NCBI GenBank assembly: GCA_031178475.1
Contig: JAPSIX010000002.1
Location: forward strand, 1-37,548
Length of the DNA: 37,548 nt
Source of the DNA: Microbacterium sp.
GTDB lineage: Bacteria; Actinomycetota; Actinomycetes; Actinomycetales; Microbacteriaceae
Reading direction: 5' to 3'
The notes under the pieces are model-generated. The model was not told the origin of the DNA. It worked only from the letters and a program-made list of their open reading frames with translations, and searched no databases. The position numbers and the translations under genes were made by a program. Positions 27,589 through 36,776 of the stretch are shown in pieces (position 1 is the stretch's first letter; the number at the start of each line of letters is the position of its first letter).

Positions 27589-28760
27589 CGGTGCTCCATA
27601 CGTGGGTGGGGGTCGTCGTCGCGCTCGTGACGTCGACGATCGCGGGGAGTCGGGCTGAGCGTGATGACCACGCAGGCGGCGATGCCGAGCACCCCGAAGC
27701 CGACGCCGACGAGGTATCCGCCGGGCCAGTCCTCGCGGCCGGCGATGTACATCAGCAGGACCGACAGCGAGATGATCGCGGTCCACGAGTAGAAGATCAG
27801 CACGGCGTCGCGCGCGTGATGGCCGAGATCCAGCATCCGGTGATGCAGGTGCTTGCGGTCGGGCGCAAAGGGGGACTTGCCTGCGCGCATGCGGCGGAAC
27901 ACCGCGAGACCGAAGTCGAGCAGCGGCAGCATGACGATCACCAGCGGGAGCACGATCGGGATGAACGCGCCGAGCAGCTGGGAGCGGCCGAACCGCTCCG
28001 CGTCGAAGGCGCTGACGTCTCCCTGACCGGTCAGGGCGATGGCCGAGGTCGCCATCAGCAGTCCGAGGACCAGCGCGCCCGAGTCACCCATGAACAGCTT
28101 GGCCGGGCTCCAGTTCAGCGGCAGGAACCCGACGCAGGCGCCGATGAGCACGGCGGCGAGGAAGGTCGCCAGGTTGAAGTAGCTGGTCGCCCCGGAGTCG
28201 CGCGTGAGGACGTACGCGTACACGAAGAAGACGCCGTTGGCGATGAGGCAGACCCCGGCGACCAGCCCGTCCAGCCCGTCGATGAAGTTCACCGCGTTCA
28301 TCACGACCACGATCGCGAACATCGTCACCGAGATGCTCACCCAGCTCGAAACGAGGATCATGTCGCCCACGGGCAGCGAGAGGATCTGCAGCCCGCCCCC
28401 GACCGTGATGATCCCAGCCGCGAGGAACTGCGCCGCGAGTTTGATCATCCAGTCCAGGTCCCACAGGTCGTCGATGACGCCGACCACCGCGATGAGTGCG
28501 GCGGCGGCGAGGATCGACCACAGCGTCTGCGGCGGGACCCACATCCGTTCGAAGAACGGGTTGGCGGCGGAGATGCCGATGGCGGCGGCGATGCCGAAGA
28601 ACATCGCCACCCCGCCCAGACGCGGGGTCGGAGTCTTGTGCACGTCCCGTTCACGGATGCCGGGGTAGAGCTTGAACCGCAGGCTCAACCGCCAGACCGC
28701 CCACGACAGCGCGAAGGTGATCGTCGCCGTCAGGATGATCGTGAACAGGTACTGCTTCAC
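27585..28760 (-). CDS. Undecaprenyl-phosphate sugar-1-phosphate transferase (WecA/TagO-like)
   Basis: A 391-residue polytopic membrane enzyme of the MraY/WecA superfamily, which moves GlcNAc-1-P (or a similar sugar phosphate) onto undecaprenyl phosphate to begin a wall polymer. About ten to eleven membrane helices are predicted. Motifs: HKTPTPRLGG at residue ~40, GVIDDLWDLDW with the catalytic Asp pair, NAVNFIDGLDGL, FMGDSGALVLG, and HLHHRML, the His motif typical of WecA/TagO rather than MraY. The frame is open far upstream in non-protein-like sequence; GTG 28760 is chosen, overlapping the tsaC stop as GTGA. This position between tsaC and atpI is conserved in Actinobacteria (rfe of M. tuberculosis). 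Confidence 0.93.
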   Translation of the reverse strand: MKQYLFTIILTATITFALSWAVWRLSLRFKLYPGIRERDVHKTPTPRLGGVAMFFGIAAAIGISAANPFFERMWVPPQTLWSILAAAALIAVVGVIDDLWDLDWMIKLAAQFLAAGIITVGGGLQILSLPVGDMILVSSWVSISVTMFAIVVVMNAVNFIDGLDGLVAGVCLIANGVFFVYAYVLTRDSGATSYFNLATFLAAVLIGACVGFLPLNWSPAKLFMGDSGALVLGLLMATSAIALTGQGDVSAFDAERFGRSQLLGAFIPIVLPLVIVMLPLLDFGLAVFRRMRAGKSPFAPDRKHLHHRMLDLGHHARDAVLIFYSWTAIISLSVLLMYIAGREDWPGGYLVGVGFGVLGIAACVVITLSPTPRDRRRHERDDDPHPRMEHR

Positions 28761-29479
28761 TCCGGGCCGTCCGCGCCCTCGTCGGGGGCGACTTCGCCGG
28801 GCTGCTCGGCAGGCTCCAGGAGTTCGCCGAGGACCTCCTCGAGCTGCTCCCGCGACACGGCGCCCTCGCGCAGGATCCGCACGGCCGGCTTCTCGTCTCC
28901 ACCGGGGCCGACCAGCGATGTCGCGTCGACGATCGTCGAGGGGACGCCGCTCTCGCTGTAGCCCTCCTCGAGGTACACCGCGACGCTGTCGCCCAGCATC
29001 GCCTCGGCGTCCGCGGCGATGATTGCGGCGTCGCGTCCGGTGAGATTGGCACTGGACACCGCCAACGGACCGGTCTCGGCCAGCAGTTCGAGCGCGATGC
29101 GCCGATCCGGCATCCGCACGGCGACCGTTCCCTTGGTCTCCCCCAGATCCCATGACAACGACGGCTGTGCAGGCAGCACGATGGTGAGCCCGCCCGGCCA
29201 GAACGTGTCGACCAGGCGCTGCACCGGCTCCGGGATCTCCTCCACGAGCGCCGCGAGGGTGTCCTGCCCGGCGACGAGCACCGGCGGCGGCATGTCACGT
29301 CCGCGGCCCTTGGCATCCAGCAGCCGTTGCACGGCGGCGGGCGAGAACGCGTCGGCGGCGACCCCGTAGACGGTGTCGGTGGGGAGCACGACGAGCTCGC
29401 CCCGGGCGATGGCCTGACGGGCGTGGCGCATGCCGGCGAGGAGCTGTGCCTCGTCGCGGCAATCGAAGACAGAAGACAT
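28757..29479 (-). CDS. tsaC: L-threonylcarbamoyladenylate synthase (TsaC/Sua5/YrdC)
   Basis: Makes threonylcarbamoyl-AMP from threonine, bicarbonate and ATP for the t6A37 modification of ANN-decoding tRNAs. The 240 residues hold a YrdC domain with LPTDTVYGVAADAF near residue 32-45, KGRGRDMPPPVLV, FWPGGLTIVLP, GTVAVRMPD and SSANLTGRDA. A long Sua5 C-terminal domain is absent; instead there is an acidic tail of about 30 residues rich in Glu and Pro. ATG 29479; a TAGAAT element lies 9 nt before it. Confidence 0.95.
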   Translation of the reverse strand: MSSVFDCRDEAQLLAGMRHARQAIARGELVVLPTDTVYGVAADAFSPAAVQRLLDAKGRGRDMPPPVLVAGQDTLAALVEEIPEPVQRLVDTFWPGGLTIVLPAQPSLSWDLGETKGTVAVRMPDRRIALELLAETGPLAVSSANLTGRDAAIIAADAEAMLGDSVAVYLEEGYSESGVPSTIVDATSLVGPGGDEKPAVRILREGAVSREQLEEVLGELLEPAEQPGEVAPDEGADGPE

Positions 29480-29488
29480 GGCGTGCCC

Positions 29489-29494
29489 ATTCTA
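29489..29494 (-). promoter_or_regulatory. Putative -10 element before tsaC
   Basis: TAGAAT on the minus strand, 9 nt before ATG 29479, in the 58-nt gap after prmC. It would give a very short leader and could drive tsaC, the wecA-like gene and the atpI-like gene. No -35 box or Shine-Dalgarno sequence is evident. Confidence 0.4.
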
Positions 29495-29537
29495 CGGGGG
29501 TCGTGGGGGTCATCCCCGGCGCGAACCGGGCGCGCAG

Positions 29538-30395
29538 TCAGGCGCGCAGAGCGGTGGTCGCGCGGTCGCGCCGGGTGAGGTCCTGGTGGGTGGCCGGGGA
29601 GCGCCACCCGTCGGCGGAGAGGATGCCGCGGATCGCGTCGCCCTGCAGCTCACCGTGCTCGAGTACGAGCAGCCCGCCGGGGCGGAGCAGCCGCTGAGCG
29701 CGGGTGCTGATCACACGCACGACGTCGAGGCCGTCCGGGCCGCCGTACAGAGCCTGAGCAGGGTCGAACAGGCGCACCTCCGGGTCGCGCGGCACCGCGT
29801 CGTCGGGCACGTAGGGCGGGTTGGAGATCACCACGGCCACGGTGCCGGTGAGCTCGTCGAAGGCGGTGGCGAGGTCGCCGAGCAGCAGCGTGAGGTTCTC
29901 GGCCCGCGCCGTGTTGCGGGCGGCCCAGGCATGGGCCTGGGGGGACCGCTCGACGGCGAACACCCGCGCGTGCGGCACCTCGGTCGCCATGGCCAGCGCG
30001 ATCGCGCCGCTGCCGGTGCCCAGGTCGACTGCGATCGGCGACGGCTCGCCGCAGCTCAGCAGCGCGTCGATCGCGTACTGCACGACGGTCTCGGTCTCGG
30101 GGCGCGGGACGAACACGCCGGGGCCGACCGCGAGTTCCAGGTGCCGGAACGCCGCCGTGCCGATGATGTGCTGCAGCGGTTCGCGGGCGACCCGCCGGCG
30201 CAGCAGCGCGTCGAGCGCCTCCCCCGCCGCATCCGTGATCTCCTCCCCGCGCACCGCCGCGGCCTGCACCTCTCCCCTGCCTCGGCCGAGCACATGCCCC
30301 AGCAGCAGCTCGGAGTCGACGAGGGGGTCGGCAATGCCGGCGTCTGCGAGTTGCTGTGCGGCGGCGCGCAGCCGCGCGGCGATCGTCTCGGGCAT
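29538..30395 (-). CDS. prmC: Peptide chain release factor N5-glutamine methyltransferase
   Basis: Methylates the Gln of the GGQ motif of release factors with S-adenosylmethionine, 285 residues. The helical N-terminal domain covers about 1-75 (SELLLGHVLGRGR), and the Rossmann-type methyltransferase domain has VDLGTGSGAIALA near residue 120 and the catalytic NPPYVPDD near 190. The frame is open upstream, but ATG 30395 (MPETIAARL) fits the family; TACGCT lies 7 nt before it. Its partner RF1 gene is close by at 32515-33597 but separated by cysK-cysE and an acetyltransferase gene. Confidence 0.96.
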   Translation of the reverse strand: MPETIAARLRAAAQQLADAGIADPLVDSELLLGHVLGRGRGEVQAAAVRGEEITDAAGEALDALLRRRVAREPLQHIIGTAAFRHLELAVGPGVFVPRPETETVVQYAIDALLSCGEPSPIAVDLGTGSGAIALAMATEVPHARVFAVERSPQAHAWAARNTARAENLTLLLGDLATAFDELTGTVAVVISNPPYVPDDAVPRDPEVRLFDPAQALYGGPDGLDVVRVISTRAQRLLRPGGLLVLEHGELQGDAIRGILSADGWRSPATHQDLTRRDRATTALRA

Positions 30396-30402
30396 GCTTC
30401 TC

Positions 30403-30408
30403 AGCGTA
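30403..30408 (-). promoter_or_regulatory. Putative -10 element of prmC
   Basis: TACGCT on the minus strand, 7 nt before ATG 30395, with no Shine-Dalgarno sequence in between; consistent with a leaderless transcript. It shares the 93-nt divergent gap with the cysK promoter. Confidence 0.4.
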
Positions 30409-30450
30409 TGCGGATGATGACATATTGAGCGCCGTGGGAGCGCCGCGAAG

Positions 30451-30456
30451 TAGGCT
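30451..30456 (+). promoter_or_regulatory. Putative -10 element of cysK-cysE
   Basis: TAGGCT 32 nt before the cysK ATG at 30489, giving a leader of about 26 nt that contains the Shine-Dalgarno AGGAAAGG. TTGAGC at 30425-30430 is a possible -35 box, but its 20-nt spacing is longer than usual. I see no CymR- or SAM-responsive element. Confidence 0.5.
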
Positions 30457-30488
30457 GGCCCCATCGTCCGCCGAGGAAAGGTCCGTCA

Positions 30489-31427
30489 ATGGCCGGTATC
30501 CACTCCGACATCACCACCGCGTTCGGCAACACCCCGCTGGTGCGTCTGAATCGCATCGCGGAAGGACTGGACGCGACGGTGCTCGTCAAGCTCGAGTCCT
30601 ACAACCCGGCCTCCAGCGTCAAGGACCGCATCGGCATCGCGATGGTCGACGCGGCCGAGGCCGCCGGCGCGCTCCAGCCCGGCGGCACGATCGTCGAGTC
30701 CACGAGCGGCAACACCGGCATCGCCCTGGCGATGGTGGGCGCGGCGCGCGGCTACCGGGTGATCCTGACGATGCCCGCGTCGATGTCGAAGGAGCGCCGT
30801 GTGCTGCTGAAGGCCTTCGGTGCCGAAATCGTGCTGACCGACCCCACGAAGGGCATGTCGGGCTCGATCGAGGAGCTGCAGCGGATCATCGAGGAGACGC
30901 CGGGCGCCGTGTGGGTGCGCCAGTTCGAGAACGAGGCGAATCCCCGCATCCACCGCGAGACCACGGCACAGGAGATCCTCCGCGACACCGACGGTGCCGT
31001 CGACATCCTCGTTGCCGGGGTGGGAACCGGCGGCACGGTCACGGGAGTCGGCCAGGCGCTCAAGGCGGCCAAGCCCGGGGCGCAGGTCATCGCCGTGGAG
31101 CCCCAGGACTCCCCCGTTCTCACCGAGGGGCGCCCCGGCCCGCACAAGATCCAGGGCATCGGTCCGAACTTCGTTCCCGACGTGCTCGATCGTGACGTGC
31201 TCGACGAGGTGATCACGGTGGGTTTCGACGACTCCATCCGGGTGTCCCGTGAGCTCGCCGCGCGTGAGGGGATGCTGGTGGGCATGTCCTCCGGCGCTGC
31301 CGTGTGGGCGGCACTGCAGGTCGCCGCACGCCCGGAGAACGCCGGCAAGACGATCGTCGTGGTGGCGCCCGACACCGGTGAACGCTACATCTCCACCGCG
31401 CTGTTCGAGGATCTGCGCGAAGAGTGA
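30489..31427 (+). CDS. cysK: Cysteine synthase A (O-acetylserine sulfhydrylase)
   Basis: PLP enzyme that makes cysteine from O-acetylserine and sulfide, 312 residues. The PLP lysine is Lys45 in [11 protein letters not shown], the substrate loop is [12 protein letters not shown] near 71-82, the phosphate-binding loop is [12 protein letters not shown] near 178-189, and [10 protein letters not shown] closes the active site near the C-terminus. ATG 30489 has AGGAAAGG upstream. The stop codon shares one base with the cysE start (TGATG), so the two enzymes of the pathway are translated together; they also form a complex in many bacteria. Confidence 0.97.
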   Translation: MAGIHSDITTAFGNTPLVRLNRIAEGLDATVLVKLESYNPASSVKDRIGIAMVDAAEAAGALQPGGTIVESTSGNTGIALAMVGAARGYRVILTMPASMSKERRVLLKAFGAEIVLTDPTKGMSGSIEELQRIIEETPGAVWVRQFENEANPRIHRETTAQEILRDTDGAVDILVAGVGTGGTVTGVGQALKAAKPGAQVIAVEPQDSPVLTEGRPGPHKIQGIGPNFVPDVLDRDVLDEVITVGFDDSIRVSRELAAREGMLVGMSSGAAVWAALQVAARPENAGKTIVVVAPDTGERYISTALFEDLREE

Positions 31428-31996
31428 TGGGCGCCTTCGGCCGCATCCGTGAGGACGTCGCGGCAGCCCGCCGCGGCGACCCCGCCGCGCGCAGCGGCCT
31501 GGAGATCGGGCTGCTGTACCCGGGGTTGCACGCCGTCTGGGCGCACCGGCTCTGGCACGCGCTGTGGCGGCGGCGGCTGCGCTTCGTCGCGCGGGCAGGC
31601 TCGCAGCTGACTCGTTGGCTCACCGGAATCGAGATCCACCCCGGTGCGCGGATCGGCCGGCGGCTGTTCATCGACCACGGCATGGGCGTGGTGATCGGCG
31701 AGACCGCCGAGATCGGTGACGATGTGCTGCTCTACCACGGCGTCACGCTGGGCGGCCGCACCCGCAACGCCGGCAAGCGGCATCCGACCCTCGAGGACGG
31801 CGTCGCCGTCGGAGCCGGGGCGAAGATCCTCGGCGCCGTGACCGTCGGCGCGCGCTCGGTGGTCGGCGCGAACGCCGTGGTGACCAAGGACGCGCCCGCC
31901 GACAGCATCCTGGTCGGGGTCCCCGCCAAACCGCGCGCACGCACTGGAGTTGATGACGCCCGTGCCCTGCTCACGCCCGCCGACTACGCGATCTGA
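31427..31996 (+). CDS. cysE: Serine O-acetyltransferase
   Basis: Acetylates serine with acetyl-CoA, the first step to cysteine, 189 residues. This is the short Gram-positive form without the long N-terminal helical domain of E. coli CysE. The left-handed beta-helix shows hexapeptide repeats from about residue 65 ([33 protein letters not shown]), with His in DHGMG and HGVTLGG as the expected catalytic residues. The start is ATG 31427 rather than the in-frame GTG one codon upstream, because it makes the usual TGATG junction with cysK. It converges with the acetyltransferase gene 12 nt away. Confidence 0.96.
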   Translation: MGAFGRIREDVAAARRGDPAARSGLEIGLLYPGLHAVWAHRLWHALWRRRLRFVARAGSQLTRWLTGIEIHPGARIGRRLFIDHGMGVVIGETAEIGDDVLLYHGVTLGGRTRNAGKRHPTLEDGVAVGAGAKILGAVTVGARSVVGANAVVTKDAPADSILVGVPAKPRARTGVDDARALLTPADYAI

Positions 31997-32008
31997 GACC
32001 GCTCGCCG

Positions 32009-32518
32009 TCACAGCGTCCGGTGCATGACGTGCAGACCGACCAGACCGTGCCGGCGTGAGCGGAACGCGGCGGGCACGGTGCCGATGATCTCGAAGCCGA
32101 GCGATCGCCACAGTCGCACCGCTGCGGTGTTGGTCTCCACCACCGCGTTGAACTGGATCGCCGCGTAACCCTCCGACCGATGCCAGTCGATGACGTACCG
32201 GCCGAGTGCGCGCCCGACCCCAGCGCCTCGTGCCGAAGGATCGACCATGAACGACGCCGTGCCCACGTGCGCTCCCCGTCCGGGACGGTTCGGGCCCATC
32301 TTGGCGGAGCCGACGATCCGGCCGTCGAGCACCGCCACCACGGTCCGCGACGGCGTACGCTCCATCCACAGCGCAGCGGCCTGCTGCGAAGTCAGCCCCT
32401 CCGGGTAGGTGTAGGTCTCCCCGTCCTCGACGATGTCCGAGAAGAACGGGAAGATCGCCGTCCAGTCCTCGGCCGTCGCCTCGCGGATGATCACCGCGGC
32501 CGGGTCCTGCTGGCTCAC
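32009..32518 (-). CDS. GNAT-family N-acetyltransferase
   Basis: A 169-residue GNAT acetyltransferase. The acetyl-CoA motif is [21 protein letters not shown] near residues 95-115, with the R-x-x-G-x-G/A turn, and the domain closes with [23 protein letters not shown]. The pattern is that of the general GNAT clade (for example phosphinothricin or RimI-like enzymes); the substrate is unknown. The start is GTG 32518 ([13 protein letters not shown]), overlapping the prfA stop as GTGA, so its expression is tied to RF1. The position between prfA and prmC is unusual (see findings). Confidence 0.88.
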   Translation of the reverse strand: MSQQDPAAVIIREATAEDWTAIFPFFSDIVEDGETYTYPEGLTSQQAAALWMERTPSRTVVAVLDGRIVGSAKMGPNRPGRGAHVGTASFMVDPSARGAGVGRALGRYVIDWHRSEGYAAIQFNAVVETNTAAVRLWRSLGFEIIGTVPAAFRSRRHGLVGLHVMHRTL

Positions 32519-33597
32519 CGCTCGTCGCCGCCCAGTGAGGCGAGGCGCTCGGCCTCGTCCGCCTGGATGCACGAGTCGATGACCGGGGCGAGGGCGCCGT
32601 TCATCACCTGGTCGAGGTTGTACGCCTTGTACCCGGTGCGGTGGTCGGCGATGCGGTTCTCGGGGAAGTTATAGGTGCGGATCCGCTCGGAGCGGTCCAT
32701 GCCGCGGATCTGCGACCTGCGCACATCGGATGCCGCGGCCGCCATCTCCTCCTGCTGCTTGGCGAGCAGACGAGCGCGCAGCACGCGCATCCCGGCTTCC
32801 CGGTTCTGCAGCTGCGACTTCTCGTTCTGCATCGACACGACGATGCCGGTCGGAAGGTGTGTGATGCGCACAGCCGAGTCGGTCGTGTTCACCGACTGCC
32901 CGCCCGGGCCCGACGAGCGGAACACGTCGATCTTGAGGTCGTTCGGGTTGATCTCGATCTCGTCCGGCTCGTCGACCTCGGGGAACACGAGCACGCCGGT
33001 CGTGGAGGTGTGGATGCGCCCCTGCGACTCGGTCGCCGGCACGCGCTGCACACGGTGCACGCCGCCCTCGTACTTCAGGTGCGCCCAGACCCCCTGAGCG
33101 GGGTCGGTGGTGGACCCCTTGATCGCAATCTGAACGTCCTTGTAACCGCCCAGATCCGATTCGTTCCGCTCGAGCAGCTCGGCCTTCCAGCCCTGCGACG
33201 CGGCGTACTGCATGTACATCCGCAACAGGTCGGCGGCGAACAGCGCGCTCTCGGCACCGCCCTCCCCCGCCTTGATCTCCATGATCACGTCGCGGGCGTC
33301 ATCGGGGTCGCGCGGAATCAGCAGGCGCCGCAGGCGCTCCTGAGCGTCCTGCAGCCCCTCCTCCAGCGAGGGCACCTCCGCGGCGAACGCCTCGTCCTCC
33401 CTGGCGAGTTCGCGCGCGGCGTCCAAGTCATCGGCCGCCGCACGCCACACCTCGTACGCTGCGACGATTCGCGACAGCTCGGCGTACCGCCGGTTCACTC
33501 GCTTGGCGCGCCCGGCGTCGGCGTGCACCGCCGGGTCGGAGAGTTCCTCCTGCACCCGACGGTGCTCATCGAGCAGCGGCAGGACCGATTCGAACAC
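32515..33597 (-). CDS. prfA: Peptide chain release factor 1
   Basis: RF1 ends translation at UAA and UAG, 360 residues. The codon-reading tripeptide is PAT in [15 protein letters not shown], the RF1-type PxT (not the SPF of RF2). The peptidyl-transferase centre motif is GGQ at residues 232-234, within [14 protein letters not shown], which is the target of PrmC. The conserved [18 protein letters not shown] segment lies near 111-128. Start GTG 33597, 16 nt after the rho stop; no Shine-Dalgarno sequence is clear. In many Actinobacteria rpmE lies between rho and prfA; here it is absent. Confidence 0.98.
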   Translation of the reverse strand: MFESVLPLLDEHRRVQEELSDPAVHADAGRAKRVNRRYAELSRIVAAYEVWRAAADDLDAARELAREDEAFAAEVPSLEEGLQDAQERLRRLLIPRDPDDARDVIMEIKAGEGGAESALFAADLLRMYMQYAASQGWKAELLERNESDLGGYKDVQIAIKGSTTDPAQGVWAHLKYEGGVHRVQRVPATESQGRIHTSTTGVLVFPEVDEPDEIEINPNDLKIDVFRSSGPGGQSVNTTDSAVRITHLPTGIVVSMQNEKSQLQNREAGMRVLRARLLAKQQEEMAAAASDVRRSQIRGMDRSERIRTYNFPENRIADHRTGYKAYNLDQVMNGALAPVIDSCIQADEAERLASLGGDER

Positions 33598-33613
33598 GGA
33601 AGGTCGCGCAGGC

Positions 33614-35617
33614 TCAGCGGATGCTGTTCTCGTGGCCGTTGCCGGCGGCCGGCGGCGCCGGGATCGACTTCTGCATCTGGAACAGGAACTCGACGTTCGA
33701 GCCGGTCTCCTTCAGCTTGCCGAGCACGACCTCCAGCGCCTGCTGCGGGTCGAGACCGGCCAGGGCACGGCGGAGCTTCCAGGTGATCTTGACCTCGTCG
33801 GGCGAGAGCAGCATCTCCTCCCGGCGGGTACTGGATGCGTTCACGTCCACCGCGGGGAAGATCCGCTTGTCGGCAAGCTGACGCGACAGGCGCAGCTCAC
33901 TGTTGCCTGTGCCCTTGAACTCCTCGAAGATGACCTCGTCCATCTTGGAGCCGGTCTCCACCAGCGCGGTGGCGAGAATTGTCAGCGAACCGCCGTTCTC
34001 GATGTTGCGCGCGGCACCGAAGAAGCGCTTGGGCGGGTAGAGCGCCGAGGCGTCCACACCGCCGGTGAGCACGCGGCCGGATGCCGGGGCGGAGATGTTG
34101 TACGCGCGGCCGAGGCGGGTGATCGAATCAAGCAGCACGACGACGTCGCGCCCCAGCTCGACGAGGCGCTTGGCGCGCTCGATGGCGAGCTCGGCGACCG
34201 TGGTGTGGTCCTCGGCGGGCCGGTCGAAGGTCGAGGCGATGACCTCGCCCTTGACGGTGCGCTCCATGTCGGTGACCTCTTCGGGGCGCTCGTCCACGAG
34301 TACGACCATCAGGTGCACCTCGGGGTTGTTCTGCGCGATCGCGTTGGCGATCTGCTGCAGGACGATGGTCTTGCCGGCCTTCGGCGGCGCGACGATGAGC
34401 CCGCGCTGCCCCTTGCCGATGGGGGCGACGAGGTCGATGATCCGCTGGGTCAGCTTCTCGGGCGCCGTCTCGAGGCGCAGTCGCTCCTGCGGGTACAGCG
34501 GGGTGAGCTTGCCGAACTCCACGCGGGTGCCGGCGTCTTCGGGCGAGAGTCCGTTGATCGAGTCGACCTTGACCAGCGCGTTGTACTTCTGGCGGCCCTG
34601 CGGCTCGCCCTCGCGGGGCTGCTTGATGGCGCCGACGATCGCGTCGCCCTTGCGCAGGTTGTACTTCTTCACCTGGCCGAGCGACACGTACACGTCGCTG
34701 GCTCCGGCGAGGTAACCGGTGGTGCGCACGAACGCGTAGTTGTCGAGCACATCGAGGATGCCGGCGACCGGGATGAGGACGTCGTCCTCGCCGATCTCGG
34801 TGTCGAACTCATCGGCGGTGACGTTTCCGCCGCCGCGGCGCTTGTTGCGCTGACGGGTGCGGCCGGAGCTCTGCTCCTCGTCGACTGCCGGCGCGTCCTG
34901 CCCGCCGCCGTTTCCGTTCTGGCCGCTGCTGTCCTTGCCGCGTCCGCGGCTGCGGTTGCGTCCACGGCCCCGTCCGCGTCCGGTGCCCTCTCCGTCACCG
35001 GAGTCGCCGCCGTCCTGGCCGGCGTCGGAGCGGTCGGATGCCGGAGCCTGCTGCTCGTCGCCGGACTGCGCGGGTGCGGACTCACCGGAGCCGCCGTTGC
35101 GGTCAGAGTCGTTCCCGGTGTCGGCCGACTTGGTTCGCTTGCCGCGAGTGGGGCGCTTGGCGGGCGCGTCGGCACCGGAGTCGGCGGACGGCTCGGTGCC
35201 GGCCTCGGCGGCGCTGTCCGCCGCTGAGCGAGAGGCGCGCTTGCGGGCGGGCTTCTTCGCCGGCTCGTCTGAGGCCGGGTCGGAAGAGGCGGCTGGCGTG
35301 CTGTCGGCGTCGTCGGATGCCGGGGCGGCGTCCTGCTCGGCGGGTGCGGCGCTCTCGGCGTCGGCCTTCTTGGCGCGGCTGCGGCGCGGCGCCTTCGCCT
35401 TCGGCTTCGTCTCGGCAGCCGAATCGTCAGCGGCGGCGGCCGGCGCCTCAGCGGCGGCGGGCGCGTCGTTAGCCTGGGCGGCGGGCGCTTCGGCGGCGGG
35501 CGTGCCGGCCGACGTCGCACGACGCGGTGCGCGCTTGCGCGGTGCGACCGCGACGGCCTCGGGTGCTGCAGCTTCAGCGGCAGGCGTGTCGTTCTGGGTC
35601 TCGGAGAAATTCTCCAC
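33614..35617 (-). CDS. rho: Transcription termination factor Rho
   Basis: Hexameric RNA helicase that ends transcription, about 667 residues. The core begins near residue 270 with the cold-shock-like RNA-binding domain ([20 protein letters not shown]) and continues with the ATPase domain: [13 protein letters not shown] (P-loop), [26 protein letters not shown] and the R-loop/Q-loop region near [10 protein letters not shown]. The first ~265 residues are low-complexity, rich in Ala, Asp, Lys/Arg and, at 225-265, Arg-Gly repeats; no Rho_N helical domain is visible. GTG 35617 is chosen (ENFSETQND), with GGGAG 8 nt before it. prfA follows 16 nt downstream. Confidence 0.96.
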   Translation of the reverse strand: MENFSETQNDTPAAEAAAPEAVAVAPRKRAPRRATSAGTPAAEAPAAQANDAPAAAEAPAAAADDSAAETKPKAKAPRRSRAKKADAESAAPAEQDAAPASDDADSTPAASSDPASDEPAKKPARKRASRSAADSAAEAGTEPSADSGADAPAKRPTRGKRTKSADTGNDSDRNGGSGESAPAQSGDEQQAPASDRSDAGQDGGDSGDGEGTGRGRGRGRNRSRGRGKDSSGQNGNGGGQDAPAVDEEQSSGRTRQRNKRRGGGNVTADEFDTEIGEDDVLIPVAGILDVLDNYAFVRTTGYLAGASDVYVSLGQVKKYNLRKGDAIVGAIKQPREGEPQGRQKYNALVKVDSINGLSPEDAGTRVEFGKLTPLYPQERLRLETAPEKLTQRIIDLVAPIGKGQRGLIVAPPKAGKTIVLQQIANAIAQNNPEVHLMVVLVDERPEEVTDMERTVKGEVIASTFDRPAEDHTTVAELAIERAKRLVELGRDVVVLLDSITRLGRAYNISAPASGRVLTGGVDASALYPPKRFFGAARNIENGGSLTILATALVETGSKMDEVIFEEFKGTGNSELRLSRQLADKRIFPAVDVNASSTRREEMLLSPDEVKITWKLRRALAGLDPQQALEVVLGKLKETGSNVEFLFQMQKSIPAPPAAGNGHENSIR

Positions 35618-35780
35618 GAGTACTCCCTCATATGTCGTGGGAACGAGCAATCCGGAACGCACAGCAGAATGCTGCGCGCGTCACACGCGAGGGTGCTGAG
35701 CACCTGACGGCCAGCACCACGGAAGTTCTGGGGATCGCGTGCGGATTTCGCAGAAGTGCGACGGGGCGAGATTCACGAAG
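35618..35780 (-). promoter_or_regulatory. Leader region of rho
   Basis: A 163-nt gap between thrB and rho, with a candidate -10 element TACAGT at 35809-35814 just inside the end of thrB. The leader would be about 185 nt. It can fold GGTGC (35692-35696), TGA, GCACC (35700-35704). Rho often regulates its own leader in other bacteria; nothing here proves it. Confidence 0.3.
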
Positions 35781-36776
35781 TTACGTGGAGCCCTCCGCTC
35801 GATCCCTAACTGTACCACCCCGCACGTCGACGGCGAGCATGTGAGCTTCCCACGGTGTGTCCGTGACGGCATCCGCCACCTCCACCGCCGACTGCCGCGC
35901 GGCGGGGCCGTCGGCGAGCACGAGGACGCTGGGGCCGGCGCCCGACACGACGGCGGCGAAGCCGGCGGCGCGCAGCGCCTGCACGAGCCGCAGCGTCTCG
36001 GGCATCGCGGCCCCGCGGTAGTCCTGGTGGAGCCGGTCGTCGGTGGCGTCCAGCAGCAGTTCGGGACTCTGCGTCAGTGCCGCGACGAGCAGTGCCGATC
36101 GCGACACGTTGAAGACCGCATCCTCCCTGGGCACCTGATGCGGCTGCAGGGAACGCGCGAGAGACGTCGACATCGTGAAGCCCGGTACGAAGACCACAGG
36201 GGCGACGCCGCGGTGCACCAGCAGCTTCTTGTGCTGCGGTCCTCGTTCAGCGGTCCACGCGATCGTGAGCCCCCCGAACAGCGCCGGAGCGACGTTGTCC
36301 GGATGTCCCTCCAGCTCCGTGGCGAGCCGCAGCAGCGCGTCGTCGTCCAGGTGCACGTCGCCGGCGAGCAGCCCCTTGGCGATCAGCACGCCCGCCGTGA
36401 CCGCGGCGCCGGACGACCCGAGGCCCCGACCGTGCGGCACGCCGTTCTCGGCGTGGATGCGCAGACCGGGCATCCGGCGCCCGGCGTCGGCGAAGACGTG
36501 TGCGATCGCGCGCACCACGAGGTTGCCCGCATCCCGCGGGATCTCCTCCGCACCGGATCCGGTGACCTCGATCTCCAGCCGCTCGTCGGCGAAGGACGAC
36601 ACGGTCAGCGAGTCGTAGATGCTGAGGGCGAGTCCCAGCGTGTCGAAGCCCGGCCCGAGGTTGGCGCTGGTGGCCGGCACCGTGACCGTCACGGTGCGCA
36701 GTGCGTTCTCGACGGTGCGGCGCTCGACGGCAGCGGGCGCCATCTCGGCCGGGACGACGGTGACGCCCACTCTCAC
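35781..36776 (-). CDS. thrB: Homoserine kinase
   Basis: GHMP-family kinase that phosphorylates homoserine for threonine synthesis, 331 residues. PATSANLGPGFDTLGLAL near residue 35-52 binds the substrate, and the ATP-binding GHMP loop is PHGRGLGSSGAAVTAG near 117-132. The C-terminal GHMP segment AVVSGAGPSVLVLAD follows near 285-300. The start is GTG 36776, overlapping the hom stop as GTGA, so the two are coupled. thrC, which lies between them in mycobacteria, is absent from this position. Confidence 0.96.
   Translation of the reverse strand: MRVGVTVVPAEMAPAAVERRTVENALRTVTVTVPATSANLGPGFDTLGLALSIYDSLTVSSFADERLEIEVTGSGAEEIPRDAGNLVVRAIAHVFADAGRRMPGLRIHAENGVPHGRGLGSSGAAVTAGVLIAKGLLAGDVHLDDDALLRLATELEGHPDNVAPALFGGLTIAWTAERGPQHKKLLVHRGVAPVVFVPGFTMSTSLARSLQPHQVPREDAVFNVSRSALLVAALTQSPELLLDATDDRLHQDYRGAAMPETLRLVQALRAAGFAAVVSGAGPSVLVLADGPAARQSAVEVADAVTDTPWEAHMLAVDVRGGTVRDRAEGST

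Noticed and set aside
30408-30428. Short ORF MRMMTY before cysK as a possible leader peptide
   Set aside because: It lies upstream of the cysK -10 element (30451-30456), so it is not on the cysK transcript, and it has no Cys or Met-rich regulatory layout with hairpins.
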